A program made the translations under genes and the position numbers. A DNA stretch of 64,000 bases, from positions 372,001-436,000 of the forward strand of contig NZ_JAEUAO010000004.1 of assembly GCF_019511375.1 (NCBI RefSeq), in the 5' to 3' direction. The DNA is from Rhizobium herbae (GTDB lineage Bacteria > Pseudomonadota > Alphaproteobacteria > Rhizobiales > Rhizobiaceae). The notes below the pieces were generated by a model. It made no database searches. It was given only the letters and a program-made list of their open reading frames with translations, and was not told where the DNA came from. Shown here piece by piece: positions 54,547 through 63,255 of the stretch; within the stretch, counting starts at the first letter, position 1, and each line of letters begins with the position of its first letter.

Positions 54547-55428
54547 GATCAACGCCCGAACATCGTCCGGCGTCTTTCCGGCTTCCCGGAAAGCCGCAAT
54601 CCCCGTGTCCTTGTTGCTCTTCGACAACTTGCGCCCGTCCGGCCCGTGGATCAGGCGGTGGTGATGGTAGACGGGCTCGGGAAGGTCGAGCAATCGTTGC
54701 AGCAGCCGGTGCACCGCGGTCGCATGATAGAGGTCGCGTCCGCGCACCACATGCGTCACCCCCTGCATCGCATCGTCCATCGTGACCGCGAGATGGTAGC
54801 TCGAGGGTGCGTCGGAGCGCGACAGGACGACATCGCCCCAGGCCGCCGGATCGGCGGCGATCTGGCCCGTTTCGCCGTTCGGGCCGGCGCCGGTTTCCTG
54901 CCAGGTCAGCGGCGCGTCCAGCTCGGCAATTGCCTTGTCCATGTCGAGCCGCCACGCATGCGGCTTGCCTGCGGCAAGCATCCTCTGCCACCCGGCGGCG
55001 GAGAGCTTGCGCTCCTCACCGGGATAGAGCGGTGCGCCGTCCGGATCGCGCGGCCAGGCCTTGCCCTTGGCTTCGAACGCCGCAACCGCGGTCTTGATCG
55101 CACCACGCGTCAGGAATGCGGGATAGACCAGGCCCCGGTCGATCAATCGGCCGAGTGCCTGCCGGTAGAGATCGAGATGCTCGGATTGCCGGCGCACCGG
55201 TGTTTCCCATGACAATCCGAGCCAGCCGAGATCGTCATAAATCCCGGCTTCGAATTCCGGCGTGCAGCGGGTAAGATCGATATCCTCGATCCGCAGCAGG
55301 AAGCGTCCGCTCGTCGCCTTCGCCATGTCATGGTTGAGAATGGCCGACAATGCGTGACCGAGGTGAAGCTGGCCGTTGGGGCTCGGCGCGAATCGAAAGA
55401 CCGGTTGTTTTGGCAATGGCGCGTTCAT
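54541..55428 (-). CDS. gluQ: glutamyl-queuosine tRNA(Asp) synthetase
   Basis: 295 aa from ATG at 55428. It is a class I aminoacyl-tRNA synthetase catalytic core without an anticodon-binding domain: the HIGH box is in FAPSPNGQLHLGHALSAI and the KMSKS box is KLSKS. It attaches glutamate to queuosine 34 of tRNA-Asp. The zinc-binding Cys pair usually seen around the YPxxxTR segment is absent: here the text is VYPAFLTRGAI. It relates functionally to the queuosine precursor transporter at 17.1 kb. It is divergent from the AlkA-like gene. Confidence 0.87.
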   Translation of the reverse strand: MNAPLPKQPVFRFAPSPNGQLHLGHALSAILNHDMAKATSGRFLLRIEDIDLTRCTPEFEAGIYDDLGWLGLSWETPVRRQSEHLDLYRQALGRLIDRGLVYPAFLTRGAIKTAVAAFEAKGKAWPRDPDGAPLYPGEERKLSAAGWQRMLAAGKPHAWRLDMDKAIAELDAPLTWQETGAGPNGETGQIAADPAAWGDVVLSRSDAPSSYHLAVTMDDAMQGVTHVVRGRDLYHATAVHRLLQRLLDLPEPVYHHHRLIHGPDGRKLSKSNKDTGIAAFREAGKTPDDVRALIL

Positions 55429-55523
55429 GCTTTCTTCTTGCCATGGAAGAAGGCGCCGGGCCATTCGTTTCATTCCGTTGGTGGAGAATCGCGTGAACGC
55501 CGCTTTGCGTTGGAGGGTGGGAA

Positions 55524-56171
55524 ATGCGGATCATCCGCACGCATGAGGATATCGCCGCCGGGTTGCAAGGGCTGGTGATGCTCGATGCACGACTGGAGCC
55601 GGTGGTTGCCAAGGCCGGACCGGTGCCGTTGCGCCGCGCCGAGCCCGGCTATCGCGGCATCGCCAATATCATCGTCTCGCAGATGGTCTCGAAGGCGAGT
55701 GCCGCGGCGATCTGGCGGCGCATGGAAGAGAAGCTCGGCGACATCACGGCCGAGACGGTCCTTGCGGCGAGCGACGAGGATTGCCGCGAACTCGGATTGT
55801 CGCACGCCAAGGCAGATGCCCTGCGCGCCGTTGCAAGGGCCGTGGCGCTCGGTGAGCTCGATCTCGCGGCGATTTGCGAGATCGACGGCAGCGTCGCCAT
55901 TCGCGAAATGACCTCGATCAAGGGGGTCGGACGCTGGACGGCGGAGGTCTACCTGTTGTTCTGCGCCGGTCATCCCGACGTCTTTCCGGTCGGCGACGTG
56001 GCGCTGCAGAATGCCGTCGGCCACGCGCTGACGCTGGAGGTCAGACCCTCGGCGCGCGAGCTTGATTCGCTGACGGAGCTCTGGGCTCCGTGGCGCAGTG
56101 TCGCCGCGAGGCTTTTCTGGGCCTATTATGCGACCGAGATGCGCCGGGACGGCCTGCCGGTGGCGCCATAA
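55524..56171 (+). CDS. DNA-3-methyladenine glycosylase II (AlkA-like)
   Basis: 215 aa HhH-GPD protein. The helix-hairpin-helix and the catalytic Asp are in IKGVGRWTAEVYLLFCAGHP and FPVGDVALQ. An upstream helix has the SQMVSKASAAAIWRRM pattern of alkylation-repair glycosylases. It lacks the N-terminal AlkA domain, so it belongs to the short class. It excises alkylated purines as the first step of base excision repair. It stands alone, with about 108 bases to the HNH gene. Confidence 0.87.
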   Translation: MRIIRTHEDIAAGLQGLVMLDARLEPVVAKAGPVPLRRAEPGYRGIANIIVSQMVSKASAAAIWRRMEEKLGDITAETVLAASDEDCRELGLSHAKADALRAVARAVALGELDLAAICEIDGSVAIREMTSIKGVGRWTAEVYLLFCAGHPDVFPVGDVALQNAVGHALTLEVRPSARELDSLTELWAPWRSVAARLFWAYYATEMRRDGLPVAP

Positions 56172-56279
56172 GGTAAAAAGCGAATCTTTTGTTTCCTTTT
56201 TCCTTTTGGCTTCACAATCCTGACGCAACGCGCCTAATATAGAAGGTGCAGGTGCCGAATCGAGCAGGAGTATACTGGC

Positions 56280-56837
56280 TTGACGATTGCAGTCTCACCA
56301 CACGGCCTTCCAGCGCTCGTGCTGAACGCTGACTACAGGCCGCTGAGTTACTACCCCTTGTCGCTTTGGTCCTGGCAGGACGCGATCAAGGCCGTTTTTC
56401 TAGACCGTGTGCATATCCTCGCAGAATACGACCACCAGGTTTCCTCGCCCAGCTTCACCATGCGCCTGCCAAGCGTCGTCTGCCTGAAAAGCTATGTCCA
56501 GCCGTCGCGCCATCCGGCCTTCACCCGGTTCAACGTTTTCCTGCGTGACCGGTTCGAGTGCCAGTATTGCGGCTCGCCGGATGACCTGACCTTCGACCAT
56601 GTGATTCCGCGCTGTTGCGGCGGCCAGACCACCTGGGAGAACGTCGTGGCCGCCTGTTCGCCCTGCAATCTGCGCAAAGGCGGCAAGCTGCCGCGCCAGG
56701 CGGGCATGTTCCCCCACCAGAAGCCGTTCCACCCGACGGTGCAGGACCTGCACAACAACGGCCGGCTCTTCCCGCCCAACCATCTGCATGACAGCTGGAT
56801 GGACTATCTCTACTGGGATGTCGAACTGCAGCCTTGA
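56280..56837 (+). CDS. HNH endonuclease family protein
   Basis: 185 aa from TTG at 56280 with an AGGAG site 9 bases upstream. The HNH core is complete: zinc Cys pairs in CQYCGS and CSPCN bracket the nuclease motif TFDHVIPRCCGG and NVVAAC. The N-terminal 90 residues (VLNADYRPLSYYPLSLWSWQDAI) are typical of the group found widely in alphaproteobacterial chromosomes, not phage-linked. The function is unknown; DNA repair is plausible next to the AlkA-like gene but unproved. Confidence 0.88.
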   Translation: MTIAVSPHGLPALVLNADYRPLSYYPLSLWSWQDAIKAVFLDRVHILAEYDHQVSSPSFTMRLPSVVCLKSYVQPSRHPAFTRFNVFLRDRFECQYCGSPDDLTFDHVIPRCCGGQTTWENVVAACSPCNLRKGGKLPRQAGMFPHQKPFHPTVQDLHNNGRLFPPNHLHDSWMDYLYWDVELQP

Positions 56838-56906
56838 CGGAACAGCGTCACGCACATTGAATGGACGAGCACGAGCAGCGTAAGTCGAAGCTGATGCTGT
56901 TTTATG

Positions 56907-57020
56907 CCTTAGAGCCGGATGATTTTAGGTCGAGTCGACCTAAAATCTGAATCCGCTCTGGAATCAAAGAAGTAGCGCATGATGTCGTCCGAAAACCGCT
57001 TACACTTTTCGGCATCATGC
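56907..57020. repeat. Composite palindromic rhizobial intergenic repeat
   Basis: Two hairpins lie in tandem. The first is a perfect 12-bp inverted repeat about a central G, from 56922 to 56946, around TAGGTCGAGTCGACCTA. The second spans 56977-57020: outer arms GCATGATG and CATCATGC, inner arms CCGAAAA and TTTTCGG. Similar palindromic units are widespread between rhizobial genes, and a degenerate copy is at 6940-6980. The right end supplies the dsbB stop codon. Confidence 0.8.
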
Positions 57021-57536
57021 TCTAGCGGCACCGCGCAGGGCGATGGCAGCCAGGATGAGGCTGGCGATGACGTTCCATCCCGCGAAGGAAAGGCCGAGAA
57101 CGCGCAGCGCCGCATCCGTGCAGGAGGGGGCGTGCTTGCTGTCGAGATCGCCGAGCAGGTCGCCGACATCGGTGGAGACGCCCGAAGCCGATGTCGCGCA
57201 GGTCGCCGGGCCTTCCCAGAAATGCCATTCGACGCCGGCGTGGTAGACGCCGAGCCCGGCACCGACCAGCATCAGGATGCCGACGATCGTAAGCAGCGAC
57301 CGCGTCAGCCAGACCGGCAGTTTCACAATCGATGTCACGATGGCGAGAATGCCGATCGGGATGCCCCAGTAATAGGGTGTGCGTTGCATCAGGCAGAGCG
57401 CACAGGGGATATAGCCGCCGATATGCTCGAAGGCGAGCGCGCCGCCGACGGTTGCCGCCATGCCGAGCGTGGCGATAAGGGAGGCAGCAAGGCCGCGGGC
57501 CGGCTGTGTCTGGCTATGGCTCAAGGAAAGCTCCAT
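57015..57536 (-). CDS. dsbB: disulfide bond formation protein B
   Basis: 173 aa with four membrane helices. The first redox Cys pair is CALC in the first periplasmic loop. A second pair is in the second loop (GPATCATSA and APSCTDA). It reoxidises periplasmic DsbA and passes electrons to quinones. The start at 57536 has a weak ribosome site. The last two or three codons and the stop lie inside the repeat element, so the C-terminus may have been reset by insertion. The YqaA-type gene is just upstream (11 bases). Confidence 0.86.
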   Translation of the reverse strand: MELSLSHSQTQPARGLAASLIATLGMAATVGGALAFEHIGGYIPCALCLMQRTPYYWGIPIGILAIVTSIVKLPVWLTRSLLTIVGILMLVGAGLGVYHAGVEWHFWEGPATCATSASGVSTDVGDLLGDLDSKHAPSCTDAALRVLGLSFAGWNVIASLILAAIALRGAARA

Positions 57537-57547
57537 TGGGCGTCGTC

Positions 57548-58135
57548 TCAGGCAAGGAAACGATAGGCGGCAAACATGGCAATCAGCAGGCCGGCAACGG
57601 CCGCCGCCAGCATGCCCAGCCGCTTTTCGATGAAATGCCGGATTTCCTCGCCGTAGCGGCGCAGCAGCCAGGCGAGCACGAAGAAGCGTGCGCCGCGGGC
57701 GATGATTGCCGAGATGATGAACAGGCCGAGATTGATGTTGGCGGCGCCGGAAAGGATCGTCACCACCTTGATCGGCGGCAAATGCGCAAGGCCCGACGTT
57801 ACCAGGAGCAGCACCAGCGTCTCGTAGCCGACCGATGCCTTCAAGTGTTCGAAGGCTTCCAGCTTGCCGTAGAACTGCAGGATGGGCCGTGCCAGCGTCT
57901 CGAAGGCGTAGTGGCCGATATACCAGCCGGCGATGCCGCCGAGCACCGACGCGACCGTCGCAACCAACGCATAGCGCCAGGCGCGCTCCGGCCGGGCGAG
58001 CGCCATCGGCAGGTATAGGACGTCGGCAGGAACGAGGAAGACGGAGCTTTCGACGAACGCTATGACCGCCAGCCAGACTTCAGCGGATTTCCGGGCGGCG
58101 AGCGACATTGTCCAGTCGTAAAGGCTACGAAGCAT
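57548..58135 (-). CDS. YqaA/DedA-family (VTT domain) membrane protein
   Basis: 195 aa from ATG at 58135; upstream in-frame sequence looks non-coding. About five hydrophobic segments include FVESSVFLVPADVLYLPMAL and ASVLGGIAGWYIGHYAFE, the VTT/SNARE-associated pattern. DedA-superfamily proteins are lipid scramblases or flippases, including undecaprenyl phosphate recyclers; YqaA itself is uncharacterised. It is followed by dsbB 11 bases downstream on the same strand. Confidence 0.83.
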   Translation of the reverse strand: MLRSLYDWTMSLAARKSAEVWLAVIAFVESSVFLVPADVLYLPMALARPERAWRYALVATVASVLGGIAGWYIGHYAFETLARPILQFYGKLEAFEHLKASVGYETLVLLLVTSGLAHLPPIKVVTILSGAANINLGLFIISAIIARGARFFVLAWLLRRYGEEIRHFIEKRLGMLAAAVAGLLIAMFAAYRFLA

Positions 58136-58256
58136 GCGGGCTTTCCAGTTAATCTCGAAGCCTTTTAGGCAGGATTGCCGATGCTGTAAATGATGTGCTG
58201 CACCTGCGAAGCGCACAGTTTTGTGATTCCGGCAGGCCCGATCGTCAAAATCCCGG

Positions 58257-58286
58257 TTGACCGGCGCGAAACGGTTCGTGTACACG
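58257..58286 (+). promoter_or_regulatory. Possible sigma70-type promoter of the tRNA-Leu gene
   Basis: TTGACC (58257-58262) and TACACG (58281-58286) are 18 bases apart and lie 26 bases upstream of the mature tRNA end. The -35 is good and the -10 is weak. Confidence 0.45.
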
Positions 58287-58312
58287 CTTTTTGCTACCTC
58301 GACGGTATCCGT

Positions 58313-58397
58313 GCCCCATTGGCGGAACTGGTAGACGCGCTCGACTCAAAATCGAGTTCCGAAAGGAGTGCTGGTTCGATTCCGGCATGGGGCACCA
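58313..58397 (+). tRNA. tRNA-Leu (anticodon CAA)
   Basis: A 7-bp acceptor stem GCCCCAT/ATGGGGC is followed by ACCA, so the CCA is encoded. The anticodon stem is CTCGA/TCGAG with loop CTCAAAA, placing CAA at 58347-58349, which reads UUG codons. A long variable arm (class II) and the T-loop TTCGATT fit leucine. It stands alone, and accessory genes begin just downstream. Confidence 0.95.
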
Positions 58398-58554
58398 ATA
58401 CCTATTAGCGGAACTACTTCAATTCGATCGGCAAGCCAAAGCGTTACCCCTGGCGGAAGGCAGCAACGGCGAAGGGGATGGCGGCAAAGTCAGATTTCGT
58501 ACTTGGCAACTGGGACGATCTTGCGGCTTCCCTACGCGAAAGCCCCAAATCCCG

Positions 58555-59346
58555 TCAGTGGGATGCCCTTTGGTTTCTCAGGTTTCTTTCAATCGCCAGC
58601 CCAAGCACCAGAACGCAGCACGTCCACAAGGCTATATAACTGATGGAAAGAAGGTGGGTGGGGTAAGTCGGGTAAAATGCCGTCCTGAATAACGAAACAA
58701 AATGCATTATTGGATTGTACGACAGTATATTTTTGAGCTGCGGAGGCATGTATTCCGGGATAAAGAAGACTGCGCTAAAGAAAATTTGAACTCGGGAAAA
58801 CATGGACCATATAAATTTCCACAGCGGGAATATATATATAATGAAAGAGTTAATTAGGCCTAGGCCAAATGAAAACAGGTAAAGCAGAGGTATGAATTGC
58901 ACCAGCGCGAGCGGATTGTAGGGCAATGCGTACCGTGAGATCTCAAATAAATCGATGAACGTAAAGAAAGCCGTGAACATCAGCCCAAAGGAAAGGAGTT
59001 CCACAAAGCTTCTAGCGATTGCATAATCTACAGGTTGAACGGTGGGTATGCTTGTTACAGACTTGGACGCCTCTATGGCTGAGGCTGCTCTCAGGCTGAT
59101 TGTACGGAACAGCAATACCGGCAGGACGCCTGTCGTAACGAACAAGAGAAGACTGTCGCCTATCAAGAGCTCGCGGTGCAGATAGGTGAAAATGATCAAA
59201 TGAGCCACGATAAACACAACGGCCTCAAGCACGTCAAACAACTGACTGAACGCGTGCTTGCTGTTGCGTAGCCTGGCTTCACGGATCATTAAGGCCGTGA
59301 TCACGCGGATCTGCCTTGTCAATCCCAGCTGAAGAGTGGAAACCAT
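58555..59346 (-). CDS. polysaccharide ABC transporter permease (Wzm/KpsM-like)
   Basis: 263 aa from ATG at 59346; a GTG at 59391 would add 15 residues. Six hydrophobic helices are predicted, with the ABC-2 motif region IREARLRNSKHAFSQLFDVLE at the N-terminus and a C-terminal FIPEYMPPQLKNILSYNPIM. This matches the permease of capsule or O-antigen exporters. No ATPase (KpsT/Wzt) is adjacent. The base composition is noticeably more AT-rich than the core genes. It lies next to tRNA-Leu and likely belongs to an acquired surface-polysaccharide island. Confidence 0.82.
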   Translation of the reverse strand: MVSTLQLGLTRQIRVITALMIREARLRNSKHAFSQLFDVLEAVVFIVAHLIIFTYLHRELLIGDSLLLFVTTGVLPVLLFRTISLRAASAIEASKSVTSIPTVQPVDYAIARSFVELLSFGLMFTAFFTFIDLFEISRYALPYNPLALVQFIPLLYLFSFGLGLINSFIIYIFPLWKFIWSMFSRVQIFFSAVFFIPEYMPPQLKNILSYNPIMHFVSLFRTAFYPTYPTHLLSISYIALWTCCVLVLGLAIERNLRNQRASH

Positions 59347-59715
59347 TCGCTTAAGCTCTTCCCTGTGTCGAGTACTCGGTAGCGCGCGCACCCATACACG
59401 CTGCGCCGTCTAACCTCAACTGTCTTGGCCCGACGATCGATCCCCTTTCCCCTCGGCGCAGATCTCTGCTGCACCCAAAATCCACGGAACACCCTTGAGA
59501 TTAATGCCCATCATCAAAAAGACCCTGGCAAAAATCTGGCGATCACGCTCGCTCTCATCTCGGCCGCCGGCGTCTTTCTATATTGGCGCGAAGATCAAGC
59601 CAGGACTTAATTTGAACACTGTGCTGGAGCACCGCCGCACATGTGGGCCGTCTAGCGCACAACCGTACTGTGATGTTAGGAGTTGCAACTGACACCCGCT
59701 GTGAGGAGCAAGGAC
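59347..59715. other. Intergenic region between divergent permease and RmlC-like genes
   Basis: These 369 bases should contain the promoters of both divergent genes. Short frames on the plus strand around 59425-59692 lack convincing ribosome sites and are not annotated. No RNA gene or clear repeat was seen. Confidence 0.5.
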
Positions 59716-60288
59716 GTGCGAGACGGCTTAGAGTTAAATAACCGAGCAGAGTTACTTCAATCTACCTTGGCGGCCGCAGCCCAGGATCAGCGAACGGTCG
59801 ATGACCAACGTCGAAGTACTGCTCCTTTACTGGATGGAATGTCCTTCCACGATAGTATTCGACATGACGATGATCGCGGCAGCGTCACCGAAATATTCGA
59901 TCCGCGATGGGGCTGGCACGGCGATCCGCTTGTCTTTTCCTATGCCTTCACAATCCGGCCCGGGCTTGTGAAGGGTTGGGGGTTACATAAGTTGCATGAG
60001 GACCGCTATTTCGTGCTGAGCGGCGAGATGGAACTCGTGCTATTTGATCCGAGGCCTGAATCAACCACTTGCGGCAAAATCTGCAAAATTTACCTGTCTG
60101 GGTCCCGCCCACGGCTGGTCAATGTACCGAAGTTCGTGTGGCATGCTGACCGCAACATCGGCACAACAGACGTGGTTGTTCTGAATTTCCCAACAATACA
60201 ATACGATCATTCCAACCCGGACAAATACCGTCTCCCGTTGGATACAGATCTGATTCCCTATAGTTTTGGAGATGCAAAGGGATGGTAG
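59716..60288 (+). CDS. RmlC-like cupin (dTDP-sugar 3,5-epimerase family)
   Basis: 190 aa from GTG at 59716, which has GAGGAG 7 bases upstream; a TTG at 59683 is an alternative. The cupin core follows the RmlC pattern: DDRGSVTEIF, then VKGWGLHKLHEDRYFVLSGEMELVLFD, then the C-terminal PLDTDLIPYSFG. Members act on dTDP- or UDP-4-keto sugars, though the family also includes non-enzymatic relatives. The catalytic His/Tyr set was not checked residue by residue. It overlaps the glycosyltransferase start by 7 bases, so it probably helps make the same sugar chain. Confidence 0.72.
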   Translation: MRDGLELNNRAELLQSTLAAAAQDQRTVDDQRRSTAPLLDGMSFHDSIRHDDDRGSVTEIFDPRWGWHGDPLVFSYAFTIRPGLVKGWGLHKLHEDRYFVLSGEMELVLFDPRPESTTCGKICKIYLSGSRPRLVNVPKFVWHADRNIGTTDVVVLNFPTIQYDHSNPDKYRLPLDTDLIPYSFGDAKGW

Positions 60289-61418
60289 GCCGACCCGGTA
60301 TCTCAATCCTTATGCCGACCCACTCACGCACGGACGTGATTGGCTTCGCAATCCAATCAGTGCTGGCCCAATCAGTCGAGGACTTTGAGTTGTTGGTGGT
60401 GGGCGACGGTTGCGCGCCAGGAACAGCCGAAATTGTCTCAAGCTTCCGCGACCAGAGAATTCGATTCTTTGATCTGCCCAAGGCACCATTCTTCGGCTAC
60501 GCCAATCGAAACGTGGCGATGAGGGAGGCGAGGGGAAAATACATCGGATTCGCCGCTGACGACGATCTGCTGTTCCCTGACCACCTGGAGATGTTGTTGA
60601 AAGGACTGCAAGCGGGCAGCGCGCTGGCTTACAGCCAGGCGCTCTGGGTCTCGACTGACGGAATTTCCGCTCCGTTCATGACGAACTTGACGGCAGATGA
60701 TGAGCTCGCAACCTTTATGGAGCGCCGGAACAGTATACCGGCGAGCTGTTTTCTCTATCGCGCGGATAGCCTTCCGGTCAGAGATGCTTGGCCTGAGGAT
60801 GTGGAATCTGCTGCCGACTGGATCCTTTGGCGCAGGATAATTCGGGAAAATCCAAACCAGCCCATCTTCTATTGCCGTACACCAACTGTCCTTCATTTCA
60901 GCGCCAAACGCATGGCCTCGCGATATGCGCGAATGCCCGAATTTGCGACCGCGCTGGATGTTGCTGATCAGGTGACCTGGTGGCCATCACCTCTGCGCGT
61001 TTCAGTGCCTGACGGGAAAACTGAGCAAGAGGTCTATGCAGGCCACATGCGTGCTGATCCGGAGGGCTGGTGCGAGAAAATTCGAGGCGCGACGTCCGAC
61101 CTTATCGCGCGATTGGCCTGGGAAGACATTCAAGCGGTGAGGCCATACCTGGCGCAGGTGGAGGAGAAGTTATCAGCCACATGCAACGAACTTGCGGAGT
61201 CGCGGGATCGCGCCAATTTGACGATAGGTGAGCTCGGGCGGGCCGAAAGTCAGGTTCTTGAGGCGCAAAACGCCAATCGTATACTGGATGAGATGCTTGC
61301 TGCGGCGAATGAAAAAATTGAGCTGCAAGCGCGCGATATAAAGGCAATGCGATCGACAGTAGCTTGGAGGTTGTCAGTGTTGCTCAAGCGCGTGCCATCC
61401 CTGCTGCACCGCCAATGA
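60282..61418 (+). CDS. GT2-family glycosyltransferase with C-terminal coiled coil
   Basis: 378 aa. An N-terminal GT-A domain begins ISILMPTHSRTDVIGFAIQS and has the nucleotide-sugar DxD in GFAADDDLLFPDH. Additional catalytic-side Asp residues lie around EDVESAADWILWRRI. From about residue 280 the protein becomes helical with heptad-like text (AQVEEKLSATCNELAESRDR onward), likely a coiled coil used in assembly. It is cytoplasmic and not membrane-spanning. Its start overlaps the cupin gene, so both act in one pathway, probably island-encoded surface polysaccharide. The sugar donor is unknown. Confidence 0.85.
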   Translation: MVGRPGISILMPTHSRTDVIGFAIQSVLAQSVEDFELLVVGDGCAPGTAEIVSSFRDQRIRFFDLPKAPFFGYANRNVAMREARGKYIGFAADDDLLFPDHLEMLLKGLQAGSALAYSQALWVSTDGISAPFMTNLTADDELATFMERRNSIPASCFLYRADSLPVRDAWPEDVESAADWILWRRIIRENPNQPIFYCRTPTVLHFSAKRMASRYARMPEFATALDVADQVTWWPSPLRVSVPDGKTEQEVYAGHMRADPEGWCEKIRGATSDLIARLAWEDIQAVRPYLAQVEEKLSATCNELAESRDRANLTIGELGRAESQVLEAQNANRILDEMLAAANEKIELQARDIKAMRSTVAWRLSVLLKRVPSLLHRQ

Positions 61419-61976
61419 ACCTCTTTCTGGAAAAGCGGGAGGGTGCTGCCGTTTTTTGGACCTATTCGCCGATCCGACAGATCGCCTCGTCATCTGAATC
61501 CCCCCGCAAAGCCGTGCACGACGCGTGCCGCAGCCTCCCATTGTGCGGTCGCGCCGGGTAAGAGGTTAACGTCAGCATCTGACTGTGGCCGAAACGCTGC
61601 AGCCATTGATTTCAGAAGATGCTAATGCTGGTTTGTGAATGCGGCGCGACCTGATCCACCCCGCGCGTTAGTTTTGCGGGGTGGTGCGTCCCCCGGACGT
61701 CGGGCCGGCGTCGCCGCGACATCGGTCCAGCGGCAGTGCTGTGCTCCGGCGCCTGAGATCCTCCCGTTCCAAGCTCGGCGTCCCGCCGTCGATACGCCTT
61801 TCCGCTGTGGAAAGACGGTGGATATCCTGTGGACAACTTTTCAGATTGGCGGCTGCATCGCCGCTTCTGTTCCTATTATGTTCCTGTGGTTGAGCAGGTC
61901 AAGGGCCGCGTCGCGGAACCTATTTTTCGTGATTTCGTTAGTCTTTATCGAGAACGATCGAGTGCAGGAGGAAGTT
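61419..61976. other. 558-base non-coding stretch in the accessory region
   Basis: A 48-codon frame starts at ATG 61415, overlapping the glycosyltransferase stop by ATGA, and runs to a stop at 61559-61561; its sequence matches nothing I know. The rest has no ORF with a ribosome site and no clear hairpin terminator. Promoter elements for the secreted-protein gene at 61977 must lie at the right end. Confidence 0.4.
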
Positions 61977-62312
61977 ATGACAAGAGTGGTTGATAAGCGT
62001 CTCGCTGCGGCATTGGTTGTTGCGGGTGTCCTGACCGCGCTGCCGTCTGCTCCGCTGGCGCAAGGGTTGGACCTGTACATTGGACCGGGCGGCCCTGACG
62101 TGGAATACCGAGAGCCATATCGCAGGGACTATGAATGGCGGGGCGGCTGCAGCCAACGACAAGCCCTCCGCCGCGCCTACAGGCTGGGAATGCGCGATCC
62201 CGCTGTGACGTCCATCGGACGCCGGCAGATCGTCGTTGACGGCATCGGCCGTCGCGGTGAATACACGACCCTGCGTCTTGCCAATCGTGAAGGGTGCCCG
62301 CGCATCGGATGA
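61977..62312 (+). CDS. small secreted protein, conserved-looking, function unknown
   Basis: 111 aa from ATG at 61977, preceded by CAGGAGGAAG. A Sec signal peptide (about 1-29, LAAALVVAGVLTALPSAPLA) leads a mature domain with the pattern WRGGCSQRQALRRAYRLGMR, then RRQIVVDGIGRRGEYTTLRL and a final Cys. The two Cys could form a disulfide. Similar small envelope proteins are common in rhizobia, without function. It stands alone with non-coding sequence on both sides. Confidence 0.75.
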   Translation: MTRVVDKRLAAALVVAGVLTALPSAPLAQGLDLYIGPGGPDVEYREPYRRDYEWRGGCSQRQALRRAYRLGMRDPAVTSIGRRQIVVDGIGRRGEYTTLRLANREGCPRIG

Positions 62313-62757
62313 CCCTCGGGCACAAACCCCGGTCGGTAACAGGGCTTGGAAAGAGTTGGGCGGGGCCAGCGCGAAAAACACCACCGGAAGCGCTGACCCC
62401 TATGGCCGTAGCCGACTCGCTCAGCTTACTATCTTCCGGTTGCAGCAAGCAATGCGGCAGAGGTGTTAGGCACTAATGCTTTAGAGTGATGAACAACGCC
62501 GACGACCGATGGAAACGCGTCGGCGGCGGTTGTATGCTGGTCGAATAGCATCGGTTATTACAGCGAAAGCGCTCTTGACGCGTGGTCCGCAGCCGACCTC
62601 CAGGGAATGCTGCCGGACGATCGGAGCGAAAAATCCCATTTGCGCATGTTGCCTCCTCGCAGGGTTGGTGTGAAAGTCGAAGCTTACCCAGGCCGTCGAC
62701 CGCAAGAGATCAAGCCGCGGGCAAGCCAACCAACTGAGCAGCACGGAGGAGTTTCCT
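62313..62757. other. 445-base intergenic stretch
   Basis: No ORF with a plausible ribosome site and no RNA gene is recognised. Frames on the minus strand around 62481-62744 are chance. The right end holds the GGAGGAG ribosome site of the next gene. Confidence 0.45.
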
Positions 62758-63051
62758 GTGGGCAGGACATTGGCACTCTTGGTTTGGCTTTGCCTGAGCG
62801 TGCCGGCATGGTCGCACGATATCTACGAAGTCGCCTGCTGCGCCGGACGCGATTGCAAGCCGATAGCGGCAAGCGACGTGACGCCGACCAAGAAGGGATG
62901 GCTGGTGCGGACGACCGGCGAGATCATCAGTTACAATACCTGGCCCCTCAAGCGCTCCCCCGACGGCCAGTTCCACCGTTGTGCCGCCTTCAACGATTTC
63001 GGCCCCAAGGGCCGGACCAAGTGCCTCTATGTACCGGACATGGGGGAATGA
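62758..63051 (+). CDS. small secreted Cys-containing protein
   Basis: 97 aa from GTG at 62758 with a GGAGGAG site. The signal peptide is MGRTLALLVWLCLSVPAWS. The mature chain starts HDIYEVACCAGRDCKPIAAS and holds five Cys in all, which suggests disulfides and periplasmic or extracellular location. The pattern of CC, then C, then a final pair is shared with small proteins seen in rhizobia. No function is known to me. It is separated from the previous gene by 445 bases. Confidence 0.68.
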   Translation: MGRTLALLVWLCLSVPAWSHDIYEVACCAGRDCKPIAASDVTPTKKGWLVRTTGEIISYNTWPLKRSPDGQFHRCAAFNDFGPKGRTKCLYVPDMGE

Positions 63052-63255
63052 CGGCATCTAGGCTCGTATCCGGCATTGGCTGATGCGCGCAGAGCGCAAC
63101 TTGCTTAATCGATATGCAATCTTGCGTTGTTCCTGCAGTGGATAGTGCAGACCGTTTGCCCCAATTCAGCACAGGTCCTGCAGGCTGTTAACCGCCACTC
63201 TGCATCGTGATTGCAAAAATTCTTATGGACGCTCAGTCTGAAGCAGGTCAGCCCC

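Noticed and set aside
59425-59692. Two short plus-strand frames between the permease and the cupin gene
   Set aside because: No ribosome site; they overlap each other in different frames and lie in a region needed for two promoters.
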